From the NCBI GenBank assembly GCA_964397995.1, contig CAYNLG010000059.1, positions 1 through 24,488 on the forward strand: a DNA stretch of 24,488 bases. The letters are read 5' to 3'. This DNA comes from CAYNLG01 sp964397995 (GTDB lineage: Bacteria; Planctomycetota; Phycisphaerae; FEN-1346). The first letter of the stretch is position 1. Each line of letters begins with the position of its first letter. Below are positions 1 through 7,232 of the stretch, one piece after another. A program made the position numbers and the translations under genes. The notes beneath the pieces were generated by a model that saw only the letters and a program-made list of their open reading frames with translations, had not been told where the DNA came from and made no database searches.

Positions 1-1092
1 ATTTGCAATCGACTTATGCAAAACATTAAGAGATTTCCTTCCGTCGCGAAAGCCCTGAAGAAGCAGATCAACGCGAGGCGGCGCAAGGCTTCCAAGCTGC
101 TGGAGGAGCTCAGCCTTCGAACGGCTCGTATCCAGCCGATGTTCAAGCGGCTGGAGAATCTCTCCGGCAAAATGCTCGAGCTTCAGCGCGAGATCAAAGC
201 GCAGAACAAGCGGCTTACCGTGCCCGAGGAAGATCTCGAGGACATGGAGGAAGAGCTCGACGGGATGAGCGGCCTGGTGCTCGAACCGCCGGAGGAGCTC
301 GCCAAGCGGGTCGAGACCACGGAGCGCGTCTTCGGCGAGTATGAGGACGCCAAGCGCAAGCTCTCCGGTGGGAACCTGCGTCTCGTCGTCTCGATCGCCA
401 AGAAGTACCGCAACCGCGGCCTGAGCTTCCTCGACATCATCCAGGAGGGCAACACCGGCCTGATGCGGGCCGTGGACAAGTACGAGTACCGCCGCGGCTA
501 CAAGTTTTCGACCTACGCGACGTGGTGGATCCGGCAGGCCATCACGCGGGCCATCGCCGACCAGGCCCGGACGATCCGCATCCCGGTCCACATGATCGAG
601 ACAATGTCCAAGCTGCGGAACATTTCAAAGCAGTTCCTGCAGGAAACGGGCCGCGAGCCCACCCTGGAGGAACTGGCCGACGAGGCGGCCCTGCCGGTGG
701 CCGAGGTGCGGCGGGTGATGAAAATCAGCCGCCATCCCATCAGTCTGGACCGCCCGGTCGGCGAGAGCGAGGACTCGTATTTCGGCGATTTCATCGAGGA
801 CGAGACGGCCGAATCGCCCGTGACGGCGGCCACGCAAGAGATGCTGAAGGGCAAGATCGACCACGTCCTGAAGACGCTGACCTACCGCGAGCGGGAGATC
901 ATCAAGCTGCGGTACGGCATCGGGGACGGCCAGACGTACACGCTGGAGGAGGTCGGGCGAATCTTCCGCGTCACCCGCGAACGCGTCCGCCAGATCGAGG
1001 CGAAGGCGATCCGCAAGCTCCAGCACCCGGTCCGGAGCCGCAAGCTGGAAGGCTTCCTGGAGCGGACACGACACGAGTCCCGGCAAGGATGA
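1..1092 (+). CDS. rpoD: RNA polymerase primary sigma factor (RpoD-like), 5' end outside window
   Basis: This is a sigma-70 family factor that directs core RNA polymerase to housekeeping promoters. The reading frame is open to base 1 and the first ATG, at 16, has no ribosome binding site, so the gene almost certainly starts upstream. Counting from that ATG, residues 1-115 are charged and helical, like the non-conserved spacer of primary sigma factors. Region 2 (about 115-185) carries NLRLVVSIAKKYRNRGLSF and the -10 recognition helix with YATWWIRQAI. Region 3 spans about 194-270. Region 4 (about 284-348) has the helix-turn-helix with EEVGRIFRVTRERVRQIE. The spacer plus full regions 2-4 favour a primary factor over an alternative one, although region 1 is not visible. 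An intrinsic terminator follows 25 bases after the stop. Confidence 0.93.
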   Translation: MCNRLMQNIKRFPSVAKALKKQINARRRKASKLLEELSLRTARIQPMFKRLENLSGKMLELQREIKAQNKRLTVPEEDLEDMEEELDGMSGLVLEPPEELAKRVETTERVFGEYEDAKRKLSGGNLRLVVSIAKKYRNRGLSFLDIIQEGNTGLMRAVDKYEYRRGYKFSTYATWWIRQAITRAIADQARTIRIPVHMIETMSKLRNISKQFLQETGREPTLEELADEAALPVAEVRRVMKISRHPISLDRPVGESEDSYFGDFIEDETAESPVTAATQEMLKGKIDHVLKTLTYREREIIKLRYGIGDGQTYTLEEVGRIFRVTRERVRQIEAKAIRKLQHPVRSRKLEGFLERTRHESRQG

Positions 1093-1116
1093 CCCCAAGA
1101 CCATCTTTGCCGCTCC

Positions 1117-1147
1117 GAGGCGGGGCCCTCACCCCCGCCTCTTTTTT
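1117..1147 (+). terminator. Rho-independent terminator of the sigma factor gene
   Basis: A perfect 9-bp stem (GAGGCGGGG at 1117-1125 with CCCCGCCTC at 1133-1141) and a 7-base loop are followed directly by six T. It lies 25 bases past the sigma factor stop and before the next promoter, so it separates the two transcription units. Confidence 0.9.
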
Positions 1148-1201
1148 GCGCCGAAAACCCCCCCGGGGAGCGCCGCCACAGGGGCCTGGCTCAATTCTCG
1201 C

Positions 1202-1230
1202 TTGATTCGGCTCGCGCCGGGGGGTATAAG
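1202..1230 (+). promoter_or_regulatory. Sigma-70 promoter for the zinc-ribbon/RNase HI pair
   Basis: TTGATT at 1202-1207 and TATAAG at 1225-1230 are separated by exactly 17 bases. The predicted transcript start is near 1237, about 26 bases before the GTG chosen for the next gene. This placement argues against the in-frame TTG at 1233 as a start codon. Confidence 0.65.
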
Positions 1231-1262
1231 CTTTGGGTTCTCTTGCCCTTTGGGAGGATTCC

Positions 1263-1991
1263 GTGGCCAAGTTGGTCATTGACAGACTGCGGGCGCTTCA
1301 GGAAGCGGACCAGAACCTCCGCCGCCTGGAGGCGGAGAAAGCGGCCCACGACCGCAGCATCCGCATCCGCGGACGCCAGATCGGCCGGTTGCGCGAGGAG
1401 TTGAAGGGCCTTGAGGCGGAACGCAAGCAGGCCCGCGTCCACCTCGACCAGAAGGAACTGGAAATCCGCGAGAAGAAGGGCCAGATCGAGAAACTCCGCC
1501 AGCAGCAGATGCAGGTCAAGGACAACCGCCAGTACCAGGCCCTGCAAAACGAGATCAAGTTCGCCGAACTCAGTATCTCGAAGATTGAGGACGAGATGCT
1601 GAGCGATTACGAGGACCTGGAACGCATCGAGGGCCGCATCGCCGAGACCAAGGAGGAGCTTTTTCGCGAGGAGGAGGCTCTGGAGGCCTTCCGCCGCGAA
1701 ATGGAGGCCCAGAAGGACGAGGTCGACGCCCGGATCGAGCAGTGCCGCGCCGACCGCCGGGAGATCGCTGACGCCCTGCCGCCCGACGCCGTGGCCCAGT
1801 TCAACCGGACGGCTGACCGGTGGGAGGGGGAGGCGTTAGCCAAGGTCGTCCGCGACGAGGACGGCGGCTTCTCCTGTGCCGGCTGCAACATGAGCGTCAC
1901 GCAGAACACCTACGTGCTGCTCATGGGCCGCACCGAGGACCTCCTGACCTGCCCGAATTGCTCGCGGATTCTGTACGTGGACGAGGTATGA
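1263..1991 (+). CDS. Coiled-coil protein with C-terminal C4 zinc ribbon (DUF164/CdsZ type)
   Basis: The protein has 242 residues. Residues 5 to about 170 are almost entirely charged heptad-like helix, rich in Glu, Arg, Lys and Gln, and predict a long antiparallel coiled coil. The NRQYQAL motif at 88-94 sits at the helical turn, as in this family. The C-terminus is a compact zinc ribbon with CAGC (Cys205, Cys208) and CPNC (Cys230, Cys233). Family members have been linked to nucleic-acid or ribosome-associated roles, but no reaction can be read from the sequence. The GTG start is chosen because GGGAGG lies 5 bases upstream, and an earlier TTG at 1233 falls almost at the transcript start. The stop overlaps the RNase HI start in ATGA, so the two are likely co-translated. 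Confidence 0.88.
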   Translation: MAKLVIDRLRALQEADQNLRRLEAEKAAHDRSIRIRGRQIGRLREELKGLEAERKQARVHLDQKELEIREKKGQIEKLRQQQMQVKDNRQYQALQNEIKFAELSISKIEDEMLSDYEDLERIEGRIAETKEELFREEEALEAFRREMEAQKDEVDARIEQCRADRREIADALPPDAVAQFNRTADRWEGEALAKVVRDEDGGFSCAGCNMSVTQNTYVLLMGRTEDLLTCPNCSRILYVDEV

Positions 1992-2524
1992 GCGAGCCCC
2001 GCGACGCCGCGCCGGCCGAGGCCGGCCCCCCCAGCCCTGGGCCTTCCGAGCGGCCCGACCACCTTATCCTGTACACCGATGGCGGGGCGTCCGGCAATCC
2101 CGGTCCCGCGGGGGCGGCGGCCCTGGTCAAGGACGACCAGGGCGTCACGCTCCTGGAGAGGGTCCGGGCGTTCGGCCCCGCGACGAACAACGTCGCCGAG
2201 TACCAAGCGGTCATCCTCGGCCTGGAACTGGCCGCTACGCTACGTCCGCGGCGGCTGACGATCCGCTCCGATTCCGAGCTGCTGGTGCGGCAACTGGTGG
2301 GCCAATACGCCGTCAAGTCGTCGCATCTGAAGCCTCTGCACCGCCAAGTGAAGGCCCTTCTGGAGCCGTTCGAGGCGGTGGAGATCGAACACATCCCCCG
2401 ACGCGAGAACGCCGAGGCCGACAAGCTCGCGAAGAAGGCCGTGGAACGGGCCAAGGCTATGCGCGAGGACCTGCCCCCCGACGCCCGGCGAGCGGGTCCC
2501 GGCAAAGTCTTCCGGCTGAAATAA
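1988..2524 (+). CDS. rnhA: Ribonuclease HI family protein
   Basis: This enzyme cleaves the RNA strand of RNA/DNA hybrids, such as R-loops and primer remnants. The protein has 178 residues, with a Pro/Ala-rich N-terminal tail of about 24 residues before the RNase H fold. The four metal-binding acids are visible: Asp31 in LYTDGGASGNPGPAGAA, Glu71 in NNVAEYQAVILGL, Asp95 in RSDSELLV and Asp145 in NAEADKLAKKA. The core is short and lacks the basic handle loop of E. coli RNase HI, placing it with the shorter RNase HI family. A basic C-terminal tail of about 30 residues follows. The start is the ATG of the ATGA overlap with the zinc-ribbon gene; a longer upstream extension in this frame lies inside that gene and is not real. 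Confidence 0.92.
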   Translation: MSEPRDAAPAEAGPPSPGPSERPDHLILYTDGGASGNPGPAGAAALVKDDQGVTLLERVRAFGPATNNVAEYQAVILGLELAATLRPRRLTIRSDSELLVRQLVGQYAVKSSHLKPLHRQVKALLEPFEAVEIEHIPRRENAEADKLAKKAVERAKAMREDLPPDARRAGPGKVFRLK

Positions 2525-2527
2525 CCC

Positions 2528-2558
2528 CTGTCACTTCAGGCGTTTACGGCCGTATAAT
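2528..2558 (+). promoter_or_regulatory. Promoter of the RNase P RNA gene
   Basis: A perfect TATAAT lies at 2553-2558, seven bases before the first paired base of the RNA (2566), which is the right distance for transcription start. The best -35 is CTGTCA at 2528-2533 with a long 19-base spacer. The promoter begins only a few bases after the RNase HI stop codon. Confidence 0.75.
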
Positions 2559-2565
2559 AGGTTGG

Positions 2566-2980
2566 AAGATCGGCGAGCGGGCGATGTGGCCGCCCGGCCG
2601 AGGGAAGCCCGTGCGGGGAATCGATTCGGCCGGGAGGAAAGTCCGAACTCCACAGGGTACGGTGGTGGGTAACGCCCACCGGCCGCAAGGCCAGGGAAAG
2701 TGCCACAGAGAACAGACCGCCGATGGCCGCGGGCGCTTCGGCGCCGGCGGCACAGGCAAGGGTGAAACGGTGCGGTAAGAGCGCACCGCCCGCCTGGTGA
2801 CAGGCGGGGCACGGTAAACCCCACCGGGAGCAAGGCCAAATAGGGGACGAGGCGCGGCCCGCGCCGCTGGAGTCCCGGGTTGGCCGCTCGAGGCGCTCGG
2901 CAACGGGCGACCCCAGAGACATGGCCGCACCCCGGTCCGCCGGGGAACAGAATTCGGCTTACGCCCCGCTCGCCGACCTT
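2566..2980 (+). ncRNA. rnpB: RNase P RNA (bacterial type A)
   Basis: This is the catalytic RNA of ribonuclease P, which removes the 5' leader from precursor tRNAs. The two ends pair as helix P1: the 16 bases at 2566-2581 are complementary to 2965-2980 apart from one G-U wobble. The universally conserved block GAGGAAAGTCCGAACTCC begins at 2634. The conserved region with GGTGAAACGGTGCGGTAAGA follows from 2761, then the CGGTAAACCCC segment near 2813. The 3' signature ACAGAATTCGGCTTA is at 2947-2961. The length of about 415 bases is usual for a GC-rich type A RNA with extended peripheral helices. A weak hairpin (3008-3013 with 3026-3031) followed by CCTCTTTC may be the terminator. Confidence 0.96.
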
Positions 2981-3041
2981 CTATCGCCGTTTTCGGGGCA
3001 TCCGCGTCGCCGCTTGTTCTTGTGCGCGGCGGCCTCTTTCG

Positions 3042-3070
3042 TTGACCTCGCCGCCCCCGCCCGCTACAGT
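3042..3070 (+). promoter_or_regulatory. Sigma-70 promoter for the DUF4380-like gene
   Basis: TTGACC at 3042-3047 and TACAGT at 3065-3070 are separated by 17 bases. Transcription would start near 3077, giving a leader of about 49 bases. This also shows that the in-frame extension back into the RNase P gene is not translated. Confidence 0.65.
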
Positions 3071-3125
3071 GCGCCGGCGGCCCGAGACGGCCGCCCGAGC
3101 CCGGAGCCCTGCCCTGGAGAGTGCC

Positions 3126-4025
3126 ATGGAAATCGTCCCGTACGGCGGCTGGCCGCGCAACGTGCGGCTGACCAGCGACCATGTCGATCTGATCGCGACC
3201 CTGGACGTGGGGCCGCGCCTCATCCACCTGTGCGCTCCGGACGGGGCGAACGTCCTCAAGAACTACGGCGAGCAGCTCGGCGTCACGGGCGAGCCGGAGT
3301 GGCAAATCCGCGGCGGGCATCGGCTCTGGGTGGCCCCGGAGCACCCCGTAGACACCTATGTTCCGGATAATGGCTCCGTCGATATGGATGAGATCGAATG
3401 TGGGGTGCGGCTGCGGCCGCCGGTCGAGACGGCCACGGGCATCGCCAAGGAGATGGACATAGTTCTTGGCGATTCGCCGCACGTCCGCATCACGCATCGC
3501 ATCCGGCGCGTGGCCGACGGCGAGGTCGAGCTCGCCCCCTGGGCGCTGTCGGTGATGGCCCCGGGCGGGACGGCCGTGGTGGGCCTCCCGCCGCGCGGCA
3601 GCCACCCGGAGGACCTGCTGCCCAACCAGCACATCGTCCTATGGCCTTACACGAATCTGGCGGATACGCGGCTGAATCTGGGCACGGAAGCCATTTTGCT
3701 TCACCAGGCCCCGTACGCCGACCCGATCAAGCTGGGCCTGTCGAACGTCCTGGGCTGGGCGGCCTACGCCGTCGAAGGGTGCCTGTTCCTGAAGCGGTTC
3801 GACCACGACCCGGCGGGCCTGTACCCGGACATGGGCTGCAACTGCGAGCTCTTCACGAACGACGAGATGCTCGAAGTCGAGTCGCTGGGCCCCCTTGCGC
3901 GGCTCGGGCCGGGCCAGGCGGTGGAACACGTCGAGACGTGGTGGCTGTGGCCGGGCGTGCCCGAGATCGAGTCCGAGGACGACGTCGACCGGTTCGTATG
4001 GCCCAAGGTCAACGAGACCGCGTGA
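3126..4025 (+). CDS. DUF4380-like protein with aldose-epimerase (galactose mutarotase) fold
   Basis: The protein has 299 residues, has no signal peptide and is predicted cytoplasmic. The N-terminal half matches the DUF4380/mutarotase-like pattern: a beta-rich start, LDVGPRLIHL at about 26-35, then EWQIRGGHRLWVAPEHP at about 58-74. In this fold such His and acidic residues usually line a carbohydrate pocket. Family members are thought to bind or epimerise sugars, but no substrate can be assigned. The ATG at 3126 is chosen because GGAGA lies 5 bases upstream and a 17-bp-spaced promoter lies at 3042-3070. The frame stays open further upstream only because of the GC-rich RNase P gene. It is monocistronic and convergent with the methyltransferase gene. 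Confidence 0.75.
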   Translation: MEIVPYGGWPRNVRLTSDHVDLIATLDVGPRLIHLCAPDGANVLKNYGEQLGVTGEPEWQIRGGHRLWVAPEHPVDTYVPDNGSVDMDEIECGVRLRPPVETATGIAKEMDIVLGDSPHVRITHRIRRVADGEVELAPWALSVMAPGGTAVVGLPPRGSHPEDLLPNQHIVLWPYTNLADTRLNLGTEAILLHQAPYADPIKLGLSNVLGWAAYAVEGCLFLKRFDHDPAGLYPDMGCNCELFTNDEMLEVESLGPLARLGPGQAVEHVETWWLWPGVPEIESEDDVDRFVWPKVNETA

Positions 4026-4040
4026 GGGCGAAACCGCCCT
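4025..4040. terminator. Short hairpin between convergent genes
   Basis: AGGGCG and CGCCCT pair as a 6-bp stem with loop AAAC, placed exactly between the two convergent stop codons. Neither strand has a T-tract immediately after the stem, so this is only a possible bidirectional terminator. Confidence 0.3.
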
Positions 4041-4051
4041 GAAACGGCCTT

Positions 4052-4615
4052 CTACGGCACGCGCACGGCCACTTCGACGCCATGACTGAACGGGACGTGG
4101 CCGCTCGTGAAATCGGCCCGCCCGCGCAGCAGGTCGACGACGTCCGCCATCTCCTCCGGATGGGTGGACGTATTGTCGAGCACCACGATGGCACGCGGCG
4201 CCAGTTTCGGCTCGATGGCGGCCCAGTAGGCGGCCGTTTCGTGCTTGGCGGCGTCCAGAAAGGCGAAGTCGATTCCGGCCTCCAGGGCTGGTAAAAGGGC
4301 CTTGGCGTCGCCCGTATGCAGCGTGACCGTGTCGCCCAGGCCGGCCTCCCGGAAGACGCCGCGCGCGTGGTCGTGCTTCTCCGGGTCGATGTCAAAGGTA
4401 TGCAACCGTCCGCCGGCGGCGCGGGTCGCGGCCGCCAGGAAGAGGCCGCTGAACCCGTAGCTCGTGCCCACTTCGACGAGGAAGCGGCACCCGCCCCAGA
4501 GGGCCAGCTGGTACAGGAAGAGGGCCTCGTCGCGGGGCACGTTCCAGGCGTTCGCGCGGCCCTTCTGAAAGGTTTCCAGGCGGTCGACAACGGCCAGCAC
4601 GTTGGGCGATAACAC
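4052..4615 (-). CDS. Class I SAM-dependent O-methyltransferase-like protein
   Basis: The protein has 187 residues and a single Rossmann-type methyltransferase domain. The SAM-binding motif is VEVGTSYGFSG at 47-57. The acidic ribose-contacting strand is TFDID at 73-77, and FLDAAKHE (119-126) and LDNT (146-149) form the later core motifs. This order resembles small O-methyltransferases of the caffeoyl-CoA type, where Asp residues can hold a metal. The acceptor is unknown. The GTG start has AAAGGA about 9 bases upstream. It follows the pyruvate dehydrogenase E2 gene on the same strand after 50 bases with no visible terminator, so read-through from that operon is likely, without implying a shared pathway. 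Confidence 0.8.
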   Translation of the reverse strand: MLSPNVLAVVDRLETFQKGRANAWNVPRDEALFLYQLALWGGCRFLVEVGTSYGFSGLFLAAATRAAGGRLHTFDIDPEKHDHARGVFREAGLGDTVTLHTGDAKALLPALEAGIDFAFLDAAKHETAAYWAAIEPKLAPRAIVVLDNTSTHPEEMADVVDLLRGRADFTSGHVPFSHGVEVAVRVP

Positions 4616-4665
4616 GCGAACTCGTCCTTTCAGAGGGGGCTGGGAGCCCGTTTACGCCGCGGGCC

Positions 4666-6159
4666 TCAGTCGCCGTCCAGCAGCGGGTCCGGGTTCTGCA
4701 GCAGGCCGACGAGGGCGTCGAGGAAGCGGGCGGCGGCGACGCCTTCGATGATGCGGTGGTCGCACGAGGCCGTGAGACGCATCACCTTGGCTACAAATAT
4801 GCCCTCGCCGCGCACCACGGGCGTCGGCAGCGACGCCGAGACGCCGAGGGTGACGGCCGAGGGCGGATTGATGATCGGTTCGAAATGTTCCACGCCGAAC
4901 ATGCCAAGGTTCGAGATCGTGAAGGTGGGATGGCGGCGGTCCTCGGCCTTGAGTTTCCCCGCCCGGGCGCGGTCCACGAGGCCGCGGGTTTTCTCCGCAA
5001 GTCCTTCCAGGTCAAGGGTTTCCGCTTCGGGAATCACGCCGACGGTGAGGCCGTCGTCGGTCTGAATGGCCACGCCCAGGTTGACATGCTTCCACTTGAT
5101 GACGCGGCCGCGATCCCAGCTCCGGTTGATCTCCGGGACCTCGTCGAGGGCGCGGCAGATGGCGTGCATAACGACGTGGGTGACCGAGGCGCCGCGCTCT
5201 TCCTTGAGGGCGTCTTTGCGGCCCAGAAGGGCCGTAACGTCCGCGCTGGCGGTCATATAGAAGTGTGGGATTGCGTGCTTGGCGGCGACGACGCGGCGGA
5301 CCTGGGTCTTGTGGCGGAACGTGGCGTCGGTGACCTCGGCCTCGTCCTCGGCGACCTCGATTTCGGGGAGGGCCTCGTCCTCGGCCGGCGGGGCGTGTTC
5401 ATCGCGTTTTTTGCCCGCCTGGGCCACTTCCTCGACGTCGCGGGCCATGATGCGGCCGCCGACGCCGGTGCCTTCGAGGACGGAGACATCGACATTCCAC
5501 CGCCCGGCGAGCTTCCGGGCGTAGGGGGAGATGCGGACGCCCTCACGGGCCGCGCGGCCCGTCTTTTCTTGCTTTTTTTTACCTTCCGCTTGCTCTTTTT
5601 TGCCCTTATCTGACTTTTTTTTGCCTTCGTTTGTCCTTTTTTCTGCGGTTTTTGTCTTCTTTTTACCCTCTTCTGATTTTTTTTTGCCCTTTTCTGTCTT
5701 TTTTTTCTTGTCGGCTGCTTCGGGTTCCTCCGGCTCCTCCTCGGCCGCATCCTTGTCGGGCGGCTCGGATTCTGCCTCCTCGGTTTCGCTCTCGCGCTCT
5801 TCCCCGCTTTCCTCTTTTTCCTCTTCTTCCTCTTCTTCCTCTCTTGCCCGGCTTGCCTCTTTTGCCTCGTCCCCCTCCCCTTCCGAGGCTGCCTCGTCTT
5901 GCTCCTTTGCCTCGCCTTCCTCGCGGGGGGCGGCGATGGTGGCGATGGTGTGGCCGACCGGGACCTCTTCGCCGTCGCCGTGCCGGATGGAGGCGATGGT
6001 CCCCTGGTGGAAACATTCGAGTTCCATGACGGCCTTGTCGGACTCGACCTCGGCCAGGACGTCGCCTTCGCTGACGGCGTCGCCCTCGGCGACCTTCCAC
6101 TCGATGATCTTGCCGACCTCCATGGAGTCGGAGAGTTTGGGCATTGCGACATCGTACAT
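4666..6159 (-). CDS. pdhC: Dihydrolipoamide acetyltransferase, E2 of pyruvate dehydrogenase
   Basis: This is the core of the pyruvate dehydrogenase complex, which transfers acetyl from lipoamide to CoA. The protein has 497 residues. A single lipoyl domain spans 1-78, with Lys42 in VESDKAVMELE as the lipoylation site. A very unusual linker follows: acidic from about 79 to 149, lysine-rich from 151 to 200. The peripheral subunit-binding domain (about 207-246) includes RISPYARKLAGRW and GTGVGGRIMARDV. The catalytic domain runs from about 275 to the end, with His468 in DHRIIEG. The usual motif is DHRxxDG, so Asp is replaced here by Glu472. The start is the ATG preceded by AGGAGG with a 5-base gap; an upstream extension in this frame has no such site. 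An acetoin or 2-oxo-acid complex is possible but less likely. Confidence 0.92.
   Translation of the reverse strand: MYDVAMPKLSDSMEVGKIIEWKVAEGDAVSEGDVLAEVESDKAVMELECFHQGTIASIRHGDGEEVPVGHTIATIAAPREEGEAKEQDEAASEGEGDEAKEASRAREEEEEEEEKEESGEERESETEEAESEPPDKDAAEEEPEEPEAADKKKKTEKGKKKSEEGKKKTKTAEKRTNEGKKKSDKGKKEQAEGKKKQEKTGRAAREGVRISPYARKLAGRWNVDVSVLEGTGVGGRIMARDVEEVAQAGKKRDEHAPPAEDEALPEIEVAEDEAEVTDATFRHKTQVRRVVAAKHAIPHFYMTASADVTALLGRKDALKEERGASVTHVVMHAICRALDEVPEINRSWDRGRVIKWKHVNLGVAIQTDDGLTVGVIPEAETLDLEGLAEKTRGLVDRARAGKLKAEDRRHPTFTISNLGMFGVEHFEPIINPPSAVTLGVSASLPTPVVRGEGIFVAKVMRLTASCDHRIIEGVAAARFLDALVGLLQNPDPLLDGD
5569..5694 (-). repeat. Degenerate 21-bp tandem repeat (six units) in the E2 linker
   Basis: E2 residues 156-197 divide into six 7-residue units, five of them with Gly-Lys-Lys at the same place (Gly158, 165, 179, 186, 193; Ala172 in the odd unit). 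Lysines here are mostly AAA, giving A runs on the coding strand: A8 at 5573-5580 and 5615-5622 and A9 at 5677-5685, with another A8 (5699-5706) just outside. This AT-rich stretch contrasts with the GC-rich sequence around it. Confidence 0.8.
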
Positions 6160-6196
6160 GGGTGCCTCCTGTGTTGAGTCCGTCGATGTCAGGGGG

Positions 6197-7174
6197 TTAG
6201 AGATTGAAGATGTGCTCGACAGCCGCCACCACATCGTCGGCGTGGGGGATGGCGGCCTGTTCCAGGTCGCGGGCGTAGGGCATGGGGCAGTTGCCGCCGG
6301 AGACCCGCTCGATGGGGGCGTCGAGCTGATCGAAGACGCGCTCCTGCAGACTCATGCCGATTTCCGCCGCGATGCCGCACTGCGGCGGGCACTCCTCCAC
6401 CACAACGGCGTGGTGGGTGCGGCGAATCGAGGCGCAGACGGCCTCGACGTCCCAGGGGCGGAGGGTCCGCAGGTCGATGACCTCGGCCTCGACCTTCCGC
6501 ATGGCCAAGGCGTCGGCGGCCTCCAGGGCGACCCCGAGCATGCCGCCGTAGGTGACGATCGTGACGTCGTCGCCGGCGCGGCGGACGCGGGCCTCGCCGA
6601 GGTGGGCGACGTCCAGGTCGTCGGGCACCTCGCCGGTGCTGTTGTAGAGGCCCTCGTGCTCGAGGAACAGGACGGGGTTATCGTCGCGGATCGAGGCCTT
6701 GAGGAGGGCCTTGGCGTCGGCCGGGGTCGCGGGATAGACGACGACCAGGCCGGGGGTGTGGACGAAGATGGGCTCGGCGCTGTGGCTGTGCTGGCTGCCG
6801 AGCTGGTGCCCGCCGCCCCCCGGCATGCGGATGGTGACCGGCAGCGTCACCTGGCCGCCGAACATGTAGCGCATGACGGCGAGGTGGTTGAGGATCTGGT
6901 CCATGGCGACGTAGGCGAAGTTGACGGTCATGAGTTCCGGGACGGGGCGGAGGCCGACCATGGCGGCGCCGACGGCGGTGCCGACGATGGCGGCCTCGGA
7001 GATGGGGGTATCGAAGACGCGCTCGGGCCCGAAGCGGTCCAGCAGGCCGCGCGTCACCTTGAACGATCCCTCGTACTCGGCGACGTCCTCGCCGAAGACG
7101 AGGACGTCCGGGTCGCGCTCCAGTTCCTCGGCCAGGGCCTGGTTGATGGCCTCGCGGTACGAGAGCTCCGGCAT
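6197..7174 (-). CDS. pdhB: Pyruvate dehydrogenase E1 component, beta subunit
   Basis: This is the second subunit of the heterotetrameric thiamine-diphosphate E1, which decarboxylates pyruvate and reductively acetylates E2. The protein has 325 residues, the normal length. The N-terminal pyrimidine-binding domain has VFGEDVAEYEGSFKVTRGLL at about 26-45 and the ThDP-activating Glu60 in DTPISEAA. The MPGGGGHQLGSQHSHSAE segment is typical of the family. The C-terminal transketolase domain (about 200-320) includes VIDLRTLRPWD and VVVEECPPQCG. AAAGG lies 8 bases before the ATG. It sits between the E1 alpha gene (58 bases upstream) and the E2 gene (37 bases downstream), forming one operon. Branched-chain 2-oxo-acid E1 is the main alternative. 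Confidence 0.93.
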   Translation of the reverse strand: MPELSYREAINQALAEELERDPDVLVFGEDVAEYEGSFKVTRGLLDRFGPERVFDTPISEAAIVGTAVGAAMVGLRPVPELMTVNFAYVAMDQILNHLAVMRYMFGGQVTLPVTIRMPGGGGHQLGSQHSHSAEPIFVHTPGLVVVYPATPADAKALLKASIRDDNPVLFLEHEGLYNSTGEVPDDLDVAHLGEARVRRAGDDVTIVTYGGMLGVALEAADALAMRKVEAEVIDLRTLRPWDVEAVCASIRRTHHAVVVEECPPQCGIAAEIGMSLQERVFDQLDAPIERVSGGNCPMPYARDLEQAAIPHADDVVAAVEHIFNL

Positions 7175-7232
7175 GGGTCGGCCTTTCGTCTGGGCGGGGC
7201 GTCGTCGGCCCCGCGCGTCCGGGGGGCGGCGG

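Noticed and set aside
2880..3125. An N-terminal extension of the DUF4380-like gene back into RNase P RNA
   Set aside because: A promoter with 17-base spacing lies at 3042-3070, downstream of the proposed extension, and the extension overlaps a structural RNA.
5569..5706. Programmed frameshift at the A8/A9 runs of E2
   Set aside because: The zero frame alone gives a complete lipoyl, binding and catalytic domain order, so no frameshift is needed. Slippage remains possible as an accident, and is listed as a finding.
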